Of a DNA stretch of 64,000 bases, positions 33,927 to 42,471 are shown one piece after another. Origin of the DNA: JAFGBN01 sp964394145 (GTDB lineage: Bacteria > Chloroflexota > Dehalococcoidia > GIF9 > AB-539-J10); NCBI GenBank assembly GCA_964394145.1, contig CAYMVL010000044.1, forward strand, positions 1 through 64,000. Direction: 5' to 3'. Each line of letters begins with the position of its first letter. Position 1 is the stretch's first letter. A program made the position numbers and the translations under genes. The notes beneath the pieces were generated by a model. The model did no database searches. It was given only the letters and a program-made list of their open reading frames with translations, and was not told the origin of the DNA.

Positions 33927-34001
33927 ATGAAGATTCTAGCATTACCGTATATAGCAGGCAATTTTACCAGCTGCCAGATGCTTTTCTGATGATGCAGTCT
34001 A

Positions 34002-34030
34002 TTGATTTCATGGCAAAGCAACTATACAAT
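34002..34030 (+). promoter_or_regulatory. Promoter ahead of the 50-residue membrane protein and comEA
   Basis: TTGATT (34002-34007), 17-base spacer, TACAAT (34025-34030). The start codon of the next gene is at 34069 with GGAGGAGG in front. Confidence 0.65.
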
Positions 34031-34068
34031 GTGGGAACAAGAACCAGTTCCCAACGGAGGAGGCAAGA

Positions 34069-34221
34069 ATGGAGAGTTTGTGGCTGGCACTCTACTGGGG
34101 TTCACCTATCGGCCTTGGTATTTTCCTTGTGTGCTTAGCCGGTATGATCTATCTGCTCACTAAAGCTGACGTAGAACGCAAGCGTGCGGGCCTGAAGAAA
34201 GAAAAAGAAGAAAAGAAGTAA
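34069..34221 (+). CDS. 50-residue single-span membrane protein
   Basis: Starts at ATG 34069 with GGAGGAGG 6 bases upstream; ends in TAA. Residues 11-30 (GSPIGLGIFLVCLAGMIYLL) form one transmembrane helix, followed by a lysine/glutamate-rich tail (RKRAGLKKEKEEKK). The helix plus cytoplasmic basic tail suggests a small membrane adaptor, but no family is recognised. It is 75 bp ahead of comEA on the same strand. Confidence 0.72.
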   Translation: MESLWLALYWGSPIGLGIFLVCLAGMIYLLTKADVERKRAGLKKEKEEKK

Positions 34222-34295
34222 CATAGCGTCTGGTTTACGTAGTCGCTGCGACTAACTGGAAAAGCTGAAACCGCAGCTTGAGTCACGGGGTTCTT

Positions 34296-34802
34296 ATGGG
34301 CGCTGCCGATAGATTCTACCTGTTTGTGACCGTCTTTCTGGTTATCGCTGTAATAGTGGGCGGCGTGATCATAGCGGTGAGGCACAGCAGGAACCAGCCT
34401 GTGGAAATCGTCTTATCTCAGATTGAGCCCCCTGAGCTTATTGGCGAGGTTTATATCGGTGGCGCTGTTGCTGGCCCTGGCATCTATCCGGTGAAGGAAG
34501 GTGATACTCTGCAGGATATTCTGCTTGATGCCGGGATTGAGCCCGACGCTGACCTCAGCCTTATCGAGGTTTATATACCGGCAGAAGGCGCTGAACAGTC
34601 TCCACAGAAAATAGACATCAACCGTGCGGAGCTCTGGCTGCTGGAAGCCCTGCCAGGGATAGGAGAAGTCACAGCTAAGGCTATCGTGGACTACCGCAGC
34701 GAAAACGGCCCTTTCAAGCGCATTGAGGAGCTTCTTCAGGTCGAAGGCATTGGCGAAGGAACATTCGAAAAGATAAAGGACTACATAACCGTGTCGGATT
34801 AG
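34296..34802 (+). CDS. comEA: ComEA-like DNA receptor (SLBB plus helix-hairpin-helix)
   Basis: 168 residues from ATG 34296 (GGGG 6 bases upstream); a TTG at 34278 is less likely. It has one N-terminal transmembrane helix, an SLBB domain (GEVYIGGAVAGPGIYPVKEG) and a helix-hairpin-helix pair (INRAELWLLEALPGIGEVTA then GPFKRIEELLQVEGIGEGTF). ComEA binds incoming double-stranded DNA during natural transformation. comEC follows 400 bp downstream, supporting the assignment. Confidence 0.9.
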   Translation: MGAADRFYLFVTVFLVIAVIVGGVIIAVRHSRNQPVEIVLSQIEPPELIGEVYIGGAVAGPGIYPVKEGDTLQDILLDAGIEPDADLSLIEVYIPAEGAEQSPQKIDINRAELWLLEALPGIGEVTAKAIVDYRSENGPFKRIEELLQVEGIGEGTFEKIKDYITVSD

Positions 34803-35016
34803 GACGCTCTCCCCGAATCCGCTGCCTGCTAAACATAATATGACTTGCGCAATGTAGCCGCAACCAGATTTAACTTTACGACTCCAGTACCTGTCGGTGA
34901 GACTTAGCCCATCCAGCCCTCTGCTCGTGTTCTTAGTCGTTTCTGGCGGGCGTTGTATGGCGATGACGGAAGTGAGCCCCTCGTTTTAGGTAACATTGGG
35001 GAGAACCTTCCTGGCT

Positions 35017-35157
35017 GCGTAAGACTGTAAACCCCCAGGGGTGGCTGTTGTCCTGAGAGAGTGCCCACTCGGCTGCTTCCAGGATCTTGTTTATCTCCTC
35101 TTCGAAAACAGGGTCTGGCTTGTATTTCCTGATGCTGCTTCTGGTTCGGTATGCTCC
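35017..35157 (-). pseudogene. Nitroreductase-family remnant (N-terminal fragment)
   Basis: A minus-strand frame contains AYRTRSSIRKYKPDPVFEEE followed by INKILEAAEWALSQDNSHPWGFTVLRS, the N-terminal FMN-binding region of nitroreductases (RxSxRKY...P; the usual P-S-x-x-N-x-Q-P-W appears as LSQDNSHPW). The similarity stops after about 47 residues, the frame then runs through unrelated sequence, and the rest of a 170-200 residue enzyme is missing. The flanking 34803-35016 holds nothing recognisable. Confidence 0.75.
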
Positions 35158-35203
35158 ATCGCTGGTCTTCCTCTGACACCCGCCTGTTGATATAGTATGA
35201 AAC

Positions 35204-36733
35204 ATGGAGCTGCTCTATATCAGCTGTGCCTGGATAGCGGGTATATTCCTGGGTTCAAAAGCAGGCATTCCGTTGCTCGCCCTGCCAAGCGGGCTTATTC
35301 CTTTGTTGTTTATCCCTCTTTTCCCAAATAGGAAGAAAATCCTGGTAGTAACCGCGCTATGTCTTTTTGCCTTTCTAGGTGCTGCGCTTCGCTTCGCGTC
35401 GAGCCTGCCGGAGTTAGATGAGCATTTCCTGCGTTTCTATAACGGCGAGGTGGCGACTATGCAGGGAATGGTGGCAGAAGAGCCAGACGTCAGAGGCAGA
35501 TATTGCCTGCTGACGTTCTCCGTCCGCGAAATTGATGTAGATGCTGTGGAACAGGTATCAGGAATGGCCTTGATACGGGTGCCCAGGTATCCTGCCTATC
35601 ATTATGGAGATGTGCTCCAGGTAACTGGAGAACTGGAGACGCCTGCGCAATTTGAGGACTTTGACTACAGAGCTTACCTGGCGCGACAGGGAATCTACTC
35701 TGTCATTTATTATCCCCGTGTGGAAATACTGGCTAGAGGCATGGGTATAAAGCCCCTGCAGTGGATTTATTCTCTAAGGAGGGTGCTTTCCGCTTCCTTG
35801 GCCAGAGCGTTGCCGGAACCGCAGGGGTCGCTGGCCCAAGGGATCTTGCTGGGCATAAGAGGCAATATACCTGATACACTCTACGGAGCATTTTCTAGGA
35901 CAGGAACTGCGCACCTTCTAGCTATCTCTGGACTGCACCTTGCCATCGTCATTGGCATGGTCCTCAGCTTTGCGGTCCTGGTCTTTGGCCGGCTCCGTGG
36001 CATATACATCTGGCTAGCCCTCATAGTTATCTGGCTTTATGCTTTGCTTACGGGGATGAATCCGCCCGTGATTCGTGGAACGATTATGGGGAGCATGTTC
36101 TTAATAGGAGAATACATGGGAAGACAACGTAGCGGCGTCACTGCCCTGACTTTCGCTGCGGCTGTGATGGTGGGGATCCAGCCACAGATTTTGTGGAGCG
36201 TTTCCTTTCAGCTTAGCTTCCTGGCTATGGCGGGGCTCATTTTCCTCTACCCCTATTTTCAAACGTGGGGTAGGCACGTTGCAGCTACTCATGATAGAGA
36301 AGCGCCGGGGGCTATAGGTAGCCTTATTGTTGATGGCTTTGCCGTAACCCTGGCAGCCGTTATAGCAGTCTGGCCACTGGTGGCTCACAACTTCGGAATC
36401 GTGTCTTTAGTTGGCTTGCCAGCAACTTTTTTCTGCTTACCTGCTCTGCCTGCAATCATCGTCACTGCGGCGTTGGTTGCGTTCGTCGGGCTCTTTGCAC
36501 CGCTTGCAGCTCAGATTCTTGGCTTGCTGGCCTGGCTCTTTTCCAGCTATCTAATTTTCGTGGTTGAAAGCTTTGACGCTTTGCCCTTCTCTTCATTCCC
36601 GATGGCTATTGCTGAGTGGCAGGTATGGGGATACTACATTGCGCTGGCAGCAGCCATAGGACTCTTTCAGAACAGAAAACAAGTCATCAGTTCGTTTTCC
36701 AGCTTAGTTTCGAGGTATAAGGGGAATGGCTAA
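35204..36733 (+). CDS. comEC: ComEC/Rec2 competence channel, membrane part
   Basis: 509 residues. A short N-terminal membrane segment is followed by a DUF4131-like/OB-fold extracellular part (TMQGMVAEEPDVRGRYCLLT), then the competence domain with multiple helices, including TGTAHLLAISGLHLAIVIGM and LLTGMNPPVIRGTIMGSMFL. It should form the inner-membrane channel for single-stranded DNA entry. The gene ends where most ComEC proteins continue into a metallo-beta-lactamase-like domain; that domain is the next ORF, overlapping by 8 bp. Confidence 0.92.
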   Translation: MELLYISCAWIAGIFLGSKAGIPLLALPSGLIPLLFIPLFPNRKKILVVTALCLFAFLGAALRFASSLPELDEHFLRFYNGEVATMQGMVAEEPDVRGRYCLLTFSVREIDVDAVEQVSGMALIRVPRYPAYHYGDVLQVTGELETPAQFEDFDYRAYLARQGIYSVIYYPRVEILARGMGIKPLQWIYSLRRVLSASLARALPEPQGSLAQGILLGIRGNIPDTLYGAFSRTGTAHLLAISGLHLAIVIGMVLSFAVLVFGRLRGIYIWLALIVIWLYALLTGMNPPVIRGTIMGSMFLIGEYMGRQRSGVTALTFAAAVMVGIQPQILWSVSFQLSFLAMAGLIFLYPYFQTWGRHVAATHDREAPGAIGSLIVDGFAVTLAAVIAVWPLVAHNFGIVSLVGLPATFFCLPALPAIIVTAALVAFVGLFAPLAAQILGLLAWLFSSYLIFVVESFDALPFSSFPMAIAEWQVWGYYIALAAAIGLFQNRKQVISSFSSLVSRYKGNG

Positions 36734-37619
36734 AGACGTCTCTAAACCCTGGTTGCGAGGTCACGGCAGATGGCTCGTTGTGGGCCTCCTGGTAATAGCC
36801 ATACTGGTCTGGTCTGTCGCTCTCACTGCTCCTGATGACAGGCTTCATGTAAGCTTTCTTGATGTGGGGCAGGGAGATGCCATTTTGATACAAACTCCCA
36901 ATCGCCAGGACGTGTTGATTGACGGTGGGCCCGACCCGCAGAGGATAAATCTAGCGCTGGGTGATAAGCTTCCCTTCTGGGATAGAACGATAGACCTGAT
37001 GGTATCCACTCAGCCTCAAGCCGACCATATTACCGGCCTGGTTGAGGTGCTCCAGAGGTATGCAGTAAAACGGGTGCTTGAGCCAGGGGTGGAATATGAT
37101 TCCCCTATCTATCGGGAATGGCTTGAGCTGGTGGAACAGAAACAAATCGAGCACGAGATAGCTAAGGCGGGACAGCAAATTGACCTGGGCAGCGGAATCA
37201 AGATAGAGGTGCTTAATCCACCAGCGGGATTATTTCGAGGGACCAGCCACGATGTTGATAATAACGGCGTGGTGCTCAGGCTAAGCTGGAATGAGATCAG
37301 CTTTCTTTTTACGGCGGATATAAGGCAGGAGGGGGAGTTTGAGCTTATCGGTCGCCGAGCCAATTTGAGCAGCACCGTACTCAAGACAGCCCATCATGGC
37401 AGCAAGACGTCCACCACAGCACCTTTTCTGGCAGCCGTTGACCCCGTAATGGCCGTTATTTCGGCTGGAGTAGATAATCCCTTCGGGCATCCCGACCCCG
37501 AGGTGGTCGAGAGACTGGCGGACAGGCTGGGCGAGGACAATGTCTATAGGACGGACAGGGATGCGACCATTGAGTTTATCACCGACGGGAAACGCCTATG
37601 GGTAACTGCTGGACATTGA
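36726..37619 (+). CDS. Separate ComEC metallo-beta-lactamase-like domain protein
   Basis: 297 residues. One transmembrane helix (about 15-33, WLVVGLLVIAILVWSVALT) is followed by an MBL domain starting HVSFLDVGQGDAILIQ and IDGGPD. In ComEC this domain is thought to degrade the non-transported strand. The metal motif HxHxDH reads TQPQADH (Gln96, Gln98, Asp100, His101), while HHGSKTST (223-230) and GHPDPEV are kept. Loss of two His may weaken or abolish metal binding at one site. The start overlaps comEC by 8 bp, so the pair is a split ComEC. Confidence 0.88.
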   Translation: MAKDVSKPWLRGHGRWLVVGLLVIAILVWSVALTAPDDRLHVSFLDVGQGDAILIQTPNRQDVLIDGGPDPQRINLALGDKLPFWDRTIDLMVSTQPQADHITGLVEVLQRYAVKRVLEPGVEYDSPIYREWLELVEQKQIEHEIAKAGQQIDLGSGIKIEVLNPPAGLFRGTSHDVDNNGVVLRLSWNEISFLFTADIRQEGEFELIGRRANLSSTVLKTAHHGSKTSTTAPFLAAVDPVMAVISAGVDNPFGHPDPEVVERLADRLGEDNVYRTDRDATIEFITDGKRLWVTAGH

Positions 37620-37642
37620 GAAGGCCGCAGGCGAATCAAATT

Positions 37643-38578
37643 TCAGATTGATCTTATCTCCTCCCGCATGAATACTGTGTAGGAGATGGCGAAGCAGATG
37701 GCCGCCAGGGCAATTATGCCTACTATCTGGGGCCAGGCGAGCAAGAGGCTTTGGCCGAAGCTGAGAGAACTCTCCATCCTTCCGGTAAAGGCGCTCCACA
37801 GTATTAGTGCCGGATTAAAGCTAGCCTGCTCGGGAGTCAACAGGGCATAAGTAGCTTCGCCGTAAAGGGTGGATGGGGAAATGCGTGAAATTGCCCCTGA
37901 GATTTCATAATGCCTGGCTATCATCTCCATGGTGGAATCCTCAGCAAGCGGCACTACGCTGCCAGCAATGGCGCTGGCAATTACCCCCATAAAGACGAAG
38001 AGGAACAGCCACAGACCTATAGAAGCCAGTATGGAAGTGGTGGAAGACTTGAACAAGACGGAAAAGAGCACAGCCAGAGCCAGCCAGAAGGCACCGTAGA
38101 TTATGCTCACCAGGGTGAAGAATATGAGCCGCAAAACCTCTTCCGAGCCCGGCGGCACGCCAACAATACGAAGCCCCAGTCCGGCAACGATGGCGATTAC
38201 ACTGACTATGATGATGGCCAGAATGGCAAGCGCGGCAAGAAACTTGCCATTGATTACCGAGTCGCGATAGATTGGCTGGGACAGGAGCCGGCTCAGGTTT
38301 CCGCTGGTTCGCTCGCTATTTACAGCATCAAAACCAAGGGCTATGCTCATAATGGGGATAAAAAGTGACATAAAGAAGAGGAAAGATAGCGAAGTCCCGC
38401 CTGAGAGGGTAAAGATTTTAAGGAAGATAAATTCGGTAGTTGTAGTTACCTCGCCTCTTATGTTTTGTATAGCGATATAGGTGGCGAATACGGATGCCAG
38501 CAAAACCAGAATAAACAGGATTAAGAATCTTCTACTGGCAAGATGGTCAGCAAGCTCCTTGCGAAAAACAGCGTACAT
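37643..38578 (-). CDS. ABC-2 type transporter permease
   Basis: 311 residues with six hydrophobic helices. It begins VFRKELADHLASRRFLILFI and has GFDAVNSERTSGNLSRLLSQ before the second set of helices, which is the usual ABC-2 permease plan (NatB-like). It follows the ATPase gene by 2 bp and ends in a convergent arrangement with the ComEC MBL gene. The exported substrate is unknown. Confidence 0.88.
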   Translation of the reverse strand: MYAVFRKELADHLASRRFLILFILVLLASVFATYIAIQNIRGEVTTTTEFIFLKIFTLSGGTSLSFLFFMSLFIPIMSIALGFDAVNSERTSGNLSRLLSQPIYRDSVINGKFLAALAILAIIIVSVIAIVAGLGLRIVGVPPGSEEVLRLIFFTLVSIIYGAFWLALAVLFSVLFKSSTTSILASIGLWLFLFVFMGVIASAIAGSVVPLAEDSTMEMIARHYEISGAISRISPSTLYGEATYALLTPEQASFNPALILWSAFTGRMESSLSFGQSLLLAWPQIVGIIALAAICFAISYTVFMREEIRSI

Positions 38579-38580
38579 AG

Positions 38581-39516
38581 CTAAGCCTCTTTAGAGTACT
38601 TCTTGTAAATCCTTTCCAGGTCGTATTCTTCGATTTTCATGCCAACGAGCAAGCTGCCACTATCTACAATTGCCTTGGCTATCTGCCCTCTCAAATCATG
38701 ACCAGAGCTAATGCGCAGATAGTTGTCGGAACTTTGTACGTCCGTTACTCCGTCGACGCGTTTTATGGAATCGATGAGTTCCGGAGTCGCCTGGTCTATC
38801 TCAGCCTCAATGCGGTATTGGCCCCCACCTATAGCCTGCTTACCCAGGCGGGCTATAGGTCCTTCAGCAACCAGGTGCCCCTTGGCTAATATGCCTACCT
38901 GAGTACATATCTTCTGTACTTGGGGTAGTTGATGTGAGCAGAAGACAATGGTCATGCCTTTCTTGGCCATCTTTACTATGAGGTCGAGCATTTCATCAAT
39001 GCCTTTGGGGTCTATGCCAGATGTGGGTTCATCCAGAAAGATGAGTTTGGGCTCTTTAATCCATATATCAGCGATACCCAGCCTCTGTTTCATTCCACGG
39101 GAGAAGGTTCTAACCTCCTGGTCTGCTACTTGAGATAAACCCACCGTACCCAGGAGCTCATCTATGACTCCCTCAGTTTCCCCCTTCGGCAGGCTATTTA
39201 GTTCGGCAGTATATCTGAGATTCTGCCTTGGAGTCAGGTCTTCGTAAAAGCCAAACTTCTCTGGCAGATAGCCTACGATTCGTTTCACTTTCAGGGGCTC
39301 TCTTGTTGGGTCATAGCCGCAAACCCGGGCTACGCCTGAACTGGGCTCGGTGAGCCCGAGAAGCATTAACATGGTTGTCGTTTTGCCTGCCCCGTTAGGC
39401 CCGAGAAAACCAAAAATTTCACCCTCTTCTATACGAAGATTAAGCCTGTCAACGGCCGTGTAGCCATTGTAGGTCTTGGTCAAATCTTTAGTCTCGACTA
39501 CGACCTGCCCCATCAC
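38581..39516 (-). CDS. ABC transporter ATP-binding protein
   Basis: 311 residues. Walker A GPNGAGKTT, signature FSRGMKQRLGIAD, Walker B LIFLDEPTSGIDP and switch His in VFCSHQL. A C-terminal extension of about 80 residues is typical of ATPases that serve ABC-2 permeases. The gene touches the NEW3-protein stop (zero-base gap) and precedes the permease by 2 bp. Confidence 0.94.
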   Translation of the reverse strand: MMGQVVVETKDLTKTYNGYTAVDRLNLRIEEGEIFGFLGPNGAGKTTTMLMLLGLTEPSSGVARVCGYDPTREPLKVKRIVGYLPEKFGFYEDLTPRQNLRYTAELNSLPKGETEGVIDELLGTVGLSQVADQEVRTFSRGMKQRLGIADIWIKEPKLIFLDEPTSGIDPKGIDEMLDLIVKMAKKGMTIVFCSHQLPQVQKICTQVGILAKGHLVAEGPIARLGKQAIGGGQYRIEAEIDQATPELIDSIKRVDGVTDVQSSDNYLRISSGHDLRGQIAKAIVDSGSLLVGMKIEEYDLERIYKKYSKEA

Positions 39517-40428
39517 TCATCTCCTGCCCAATTTTCTGAATCCTACCGCCAAGCCCGCTATGACAACGACGACGATGCCTGCTCCTATCCACCCCCATCT
39601 GGTGGATGTTCCTACTGTCACTCTGATATCCAGTTCAGGGGGCTGGGTTGTGGTATCCGGGTCAGTACCAAATGTTATGGTTGTCATATAGTCACCAGCT
39701 ATAGCCTTGGACGGCGGCTTTATAGTGACTTCAATCTCCCGCTCGTCCAGCGGAGCCATGCTCTCTATTTTGTCCGGTTCAAAGCTTACTTCCCACTCCT
39801 CATTGGCGATTCCTGCCGGCTCGCTTGAAGAAAATTTTATTTCGTTGAAGTCATCTGTTCCGATATTGGTGACGACGATAGTGAAATTGCTCTCCTTACC
39901 GGCTGTAGCCTTAATATTGAGCAGCCCGGTCTTTGTCTCGGCTGCGAGATGATATGTGGCAGTAATTCTGGCTGTGACGTCAACGCTGGACTCTATATCC
40001 CCGGCAGCTGCTTGCAGTGTTATGGTATAGTCTCCCGGCTCTGGGAATAGCCAATACGGTGCTATAGCAGTGACTGTTAGGGTTTCTGGGTATGTGCTGC
40101 TTGGGTCGAGGCGAATAGCCGATAGCTGTGTTGTGCTGCTTGCAGACGACGCTATACGGACTGTCCATCCAGAAGGTGCTGTAGCTAAAAGGTCAAAGAC
40201 CCGTGGCTCTTCTCCACCGACGTAGGAGAGCTGTATTGAGAACTGAAAGCTGGTATCAGCCGTACCGCTTAGTACGGGATATTCGACTTCGAACTCTATC
40301 TTTTCTTCAGGCAAGGAGGTTTGCTGCTCCGATTGCGCTGCAATTATCTGCGGGTTTGCCAGCCCGCTGAATATTGCCACAACTAGCAGAAGACAAGACA
40401 TAAGGCAAGTTAGCTTCAATTTGCTCAT
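39517..40428 (-). CDS. NEW3-domain membrane-anchored protein
   Basis: 303 residues: a signal helix, several beta-sandwich repeats (including KTGLLNIKATAGKESNFTIV and REIEVTIKPPSKAIAGDYM, typical of NEW3/COG1470 proteins) and a C-terminal transmembrane helix (WGWIGAGIVVVVIAGLAVGF) with a basic end. The protein is displayed outside the membrane. In this gene order (NEW3, ATPase, permease) it may act as a receptor or partner of the ABC-2 transporter; the ligand is unknown. GGGGAG precedes ATG. Confidence 0.8.
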   Translation of the reverse strand: MSKLKLTCLMSCLLLVVAIFSGLANPQIIAAQSEQQTSLPEEKIEFEVEYPVLSGTADTSFQFSIQLSYVGGEEPRVFDLLATAPSGWTVRIASSASSTTQLSAIRLDPSSTYPETLTVTAIAPYWLFPEPGDYTITLQAAAGDIESSVDVTARITATYHLAAETKTGLLNIKATAGKESNFTIVVTNIGTDDFNEIKFSSSEPAGIANEEWEVSFEPDKIESMAPLDEREIEVTIKPPSKAIAGDYMTTITFGTDPDTTTQPPELDIRVTVGTSTRWGWIGAGIVVVVIAGLAVGFRKLGRR

Positions 40429-40459
40429 TTTGAGAACTCCCCGTACAATATTTCTGAGT

Positions 40460-40488
40460 ATTCTAGCTGAGTTAGTTTCTTATATCAA
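40460..40488 (-). promoter_or_regulatory. Promoter of the NEW3/ABC operon
   Basis: On the minus strand: TTGATA (40483-40488), 17-base spacer, TAGAAT (40460-40465). It lies 32 bp before the NEW3 start codon. Confidence 0.72.
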
Positions 40489-40543
40489 GTGTAAAGGAGA
40501 AATGTTAAGAACCTTTTAAGACTGGACTAATAATGTCTGAAAG

Positions 40544-41314
40544 GTGGACTGGTGTTACATTCCTATCCAAAAAGAGCAAGTATGGAACATCTCCACAGAC
40601 GATTTGCTGATGAACGGGAAAAGGATTTGTTTAAGGGGTATTGCCAAGGAGTACTTAGATAGAACAGTGATTGAGGAAATTTTGGAACTTGGTGAATCTA
40701 GGTTTTTCACCCTCTTAAAGGAGTATAGTCATAACTCGGGCAAATTTTACGTAGCTTATCAAAGAGAAAGCCCAACTAGAGAATTCTGTGTCCCGGTGGG
40801 CAAGGAAATCGAGGAAAAGTTGACGCTAGAGGAAAGCTTAATCGATGATCGCACTTTGCCCATTAACAACTATAACTACTCTGCCATAAGAGATCGCTTA
40901 GCTAAGAGAGAGATTATAGTAGCTTTATCTACCATTATCGAGCGAGCCAAAACTTTGGACTGCTACCATCCTCATCGAAGGAAGAAGGCACATGACTGTG
41001 AAGTCGTTACCGCTGCCATTGGCGCCTTGATTCAGCATGACGGCTCACCTCACCGTAGGTCAGCCTATGCAAAAGAGAAATGGGTATCGATTACTTCCCT
41101 AAATGATTTCAGCCGCAATCTCCTCAATGCTGACTTATTTGAACAGGAGACATCTCGGGCTCATATCAGAGCTTCTCAAGCTTTAGTGGAGTTCTACGGA
41201 ATCCCCTTTCGGTATTATGCTGACTCCTCGCGTGTCTTTCGTTTTGTCGAGAGCAGCGATAGTATCTGGAGAAAGCATGCTCTTCAAACTGACGAAGCTG
41301 ATCCTCAATTTTGA
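40544..41314 (+). pseudogene. Truncated IS transposase with integrase (rve/DDE) core
   Basis: 256 codons. The middle and end match transposases of the integrase-core type: ALIQHDGS carries the first catalytic Asp (166), SITSLNDFSRNLLNADLFEQ and ETSRAHIRASQALVEFYG follow, and FRYYADSSRVFRFV carries the second (227). The reading then stops at TDEADPQF, before the third acidic residue (in the KGKIERPY-like block of full-length relatives). The N-terminal region is shorter than usual. No terminal repeats were found. It lies between a promoter region and rph and cannot be active unless complemented. Confidence 0.7.
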
Positions 41315-41372
41315 ATCGTAATGCAGTGCACTTTTAAAAAGTTCGTGACAAGTCTAAAGGAGAAAGAATTCT

Positions 41373-42086
41373 ATGCCGAGGACAGATAACAGAGCCAACA
41401 ATGAGCTTCGCCCGGTGCATATTACTTTGGGCTATCAAAGATTCGCCGAAGGCTCAGCCCTTATAGAGCTAGGGCAAACGAGGGTCGTGTGTTCCATTAG
41501 CTTGGAGGAGAGGGTGCCCGGTTTCCTCAAAGGTAGTGGGAGGGGCTGGCTAACTGCTGAATATTCTATGTTGCCTCGCTCCACACTTACTCGCATACCC
41601 CGGGATAAGGCAGGAGGAAGGAGCCAGGAAATCCAACGCCTTATTGGTCGCAGTCTAAGGGCAGCAATCGACATGACTGCCTTGGGAGAGAAGACCTTCA
41701 TCGTGGATTGTGATGTGTTGCAAGCAGATGGTGGCACCAGGACAGCGGCTATCACTGGCGGGTATCTCGCTCTGTTTCAAGCCTGTCATAATCTGAAAAG
41801 GCAAGGAGTTTTGCCCTCTATGCCGCTCAGCAGGATGATAGCTGCTACCAGCGTTGGCATTTTGAATAGGAGCATGCTACTTGATCTTTGCTACGACGAG
41901 GATTACAAAACCGAAGTTGATTTCAACGTGGTAATGACTGATAGGAGCGAGTTTGTCGAAATTCAGGGCACAGCTGAGAGTAAGCCTTTTTCTAGAGAAA
42001 CCATCGATTCGCTGCTTTCGCTAGCTCAGGAAGGAATCACCAAGCTTTTCAGAATCCAGCAGGAAGCCTTGAGAGCTTTATCCTAA
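41373..42086 (+). CDS. rph: Ribonuclease PH
   Basis: 237 residues, full length. RxxxRP-type start (NELRPVHITLGYQRFAEGSA), GWLTAEYSMLPRST, GRSQEIQRLIGRSLRA with the phosphate-binding SR, CDVLQADGGTRTAAITGG, and a C-terminal EIQGTAE. It trims tRNA 3' ends phosphorolytically, relevant here because the tRNA has no encoded CCA. AAAGGAGA stands 9 bases before ATG. No RdgB partner follows; 42087-42373 holds only a short GC-rich inverted repeat (ATCGGGGCCCGAT). Confidence 0.96.
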   Translation: MPRTDNRANNELRPVHITLGYQRFAEGSALIELGQTRVVCSISLEERVPGFLKGSGRGWLTAEYSMLPRSTLTRIPRDKAGGRSQEIQRLIGRSLRAAIDMTALGEKTFIVDCDVLQADGGTRTAAITGGYLALFQACHNLKRQGVLPSMPLSRMIAATSVGILNRSMLLDLCYDEDYKTEVDFNVVMTDRSEFVEIQGTAESKPFSRETIDSLLSLAQEGITKLFRIQQEALRALS

Positions 42087-42373
42087 AGAATCTCCTGCGC
42101 GTACTGTTGTTAGGCAGCTGGCGAGTTATATTCGAGCGACGAAGCGATAATTAGTAAGTAAGTCTCAGTTGGTGGTCTTTGAGATTACCTTGAAGCCTGA
42201 CCGGGCATATCGGGGCCCGATGTGGCTATAGCTGTAAGCTTTTATCAGGCTTCTGTACTATGCTCAAGGGGCGTGTCACTGCTGGCACTGACTGGAAGCT
42301 GAATTGTGTTAGTCTCCCTTGGAAGGGTATTGCTAAATATGTAGTAACCATCTACGTAAGGTAGCAGGCAGCC

Positions 42374-42402
42374 TTGTTTTGGGCCGACAACATTGCTATC
42401 AT
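42374..42402 (+). promoter_or_regulatory. Promoter of the malic enzyme gene
   Basis: TTGTTT (42374-42379), 17-base spacer, TATCAT (42397-42402). The start codon at 42472 follows after about 63 bases of leader with GGAGG at 42459-42463. Confidence 0.6.
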
Positions 42403-42471
42403 AAAGTGTTCCTAAAGGAAAGTGAACCTTTAGATGTTCCACATGGAATTCGACAGCTGGAGGAGCAGGTC

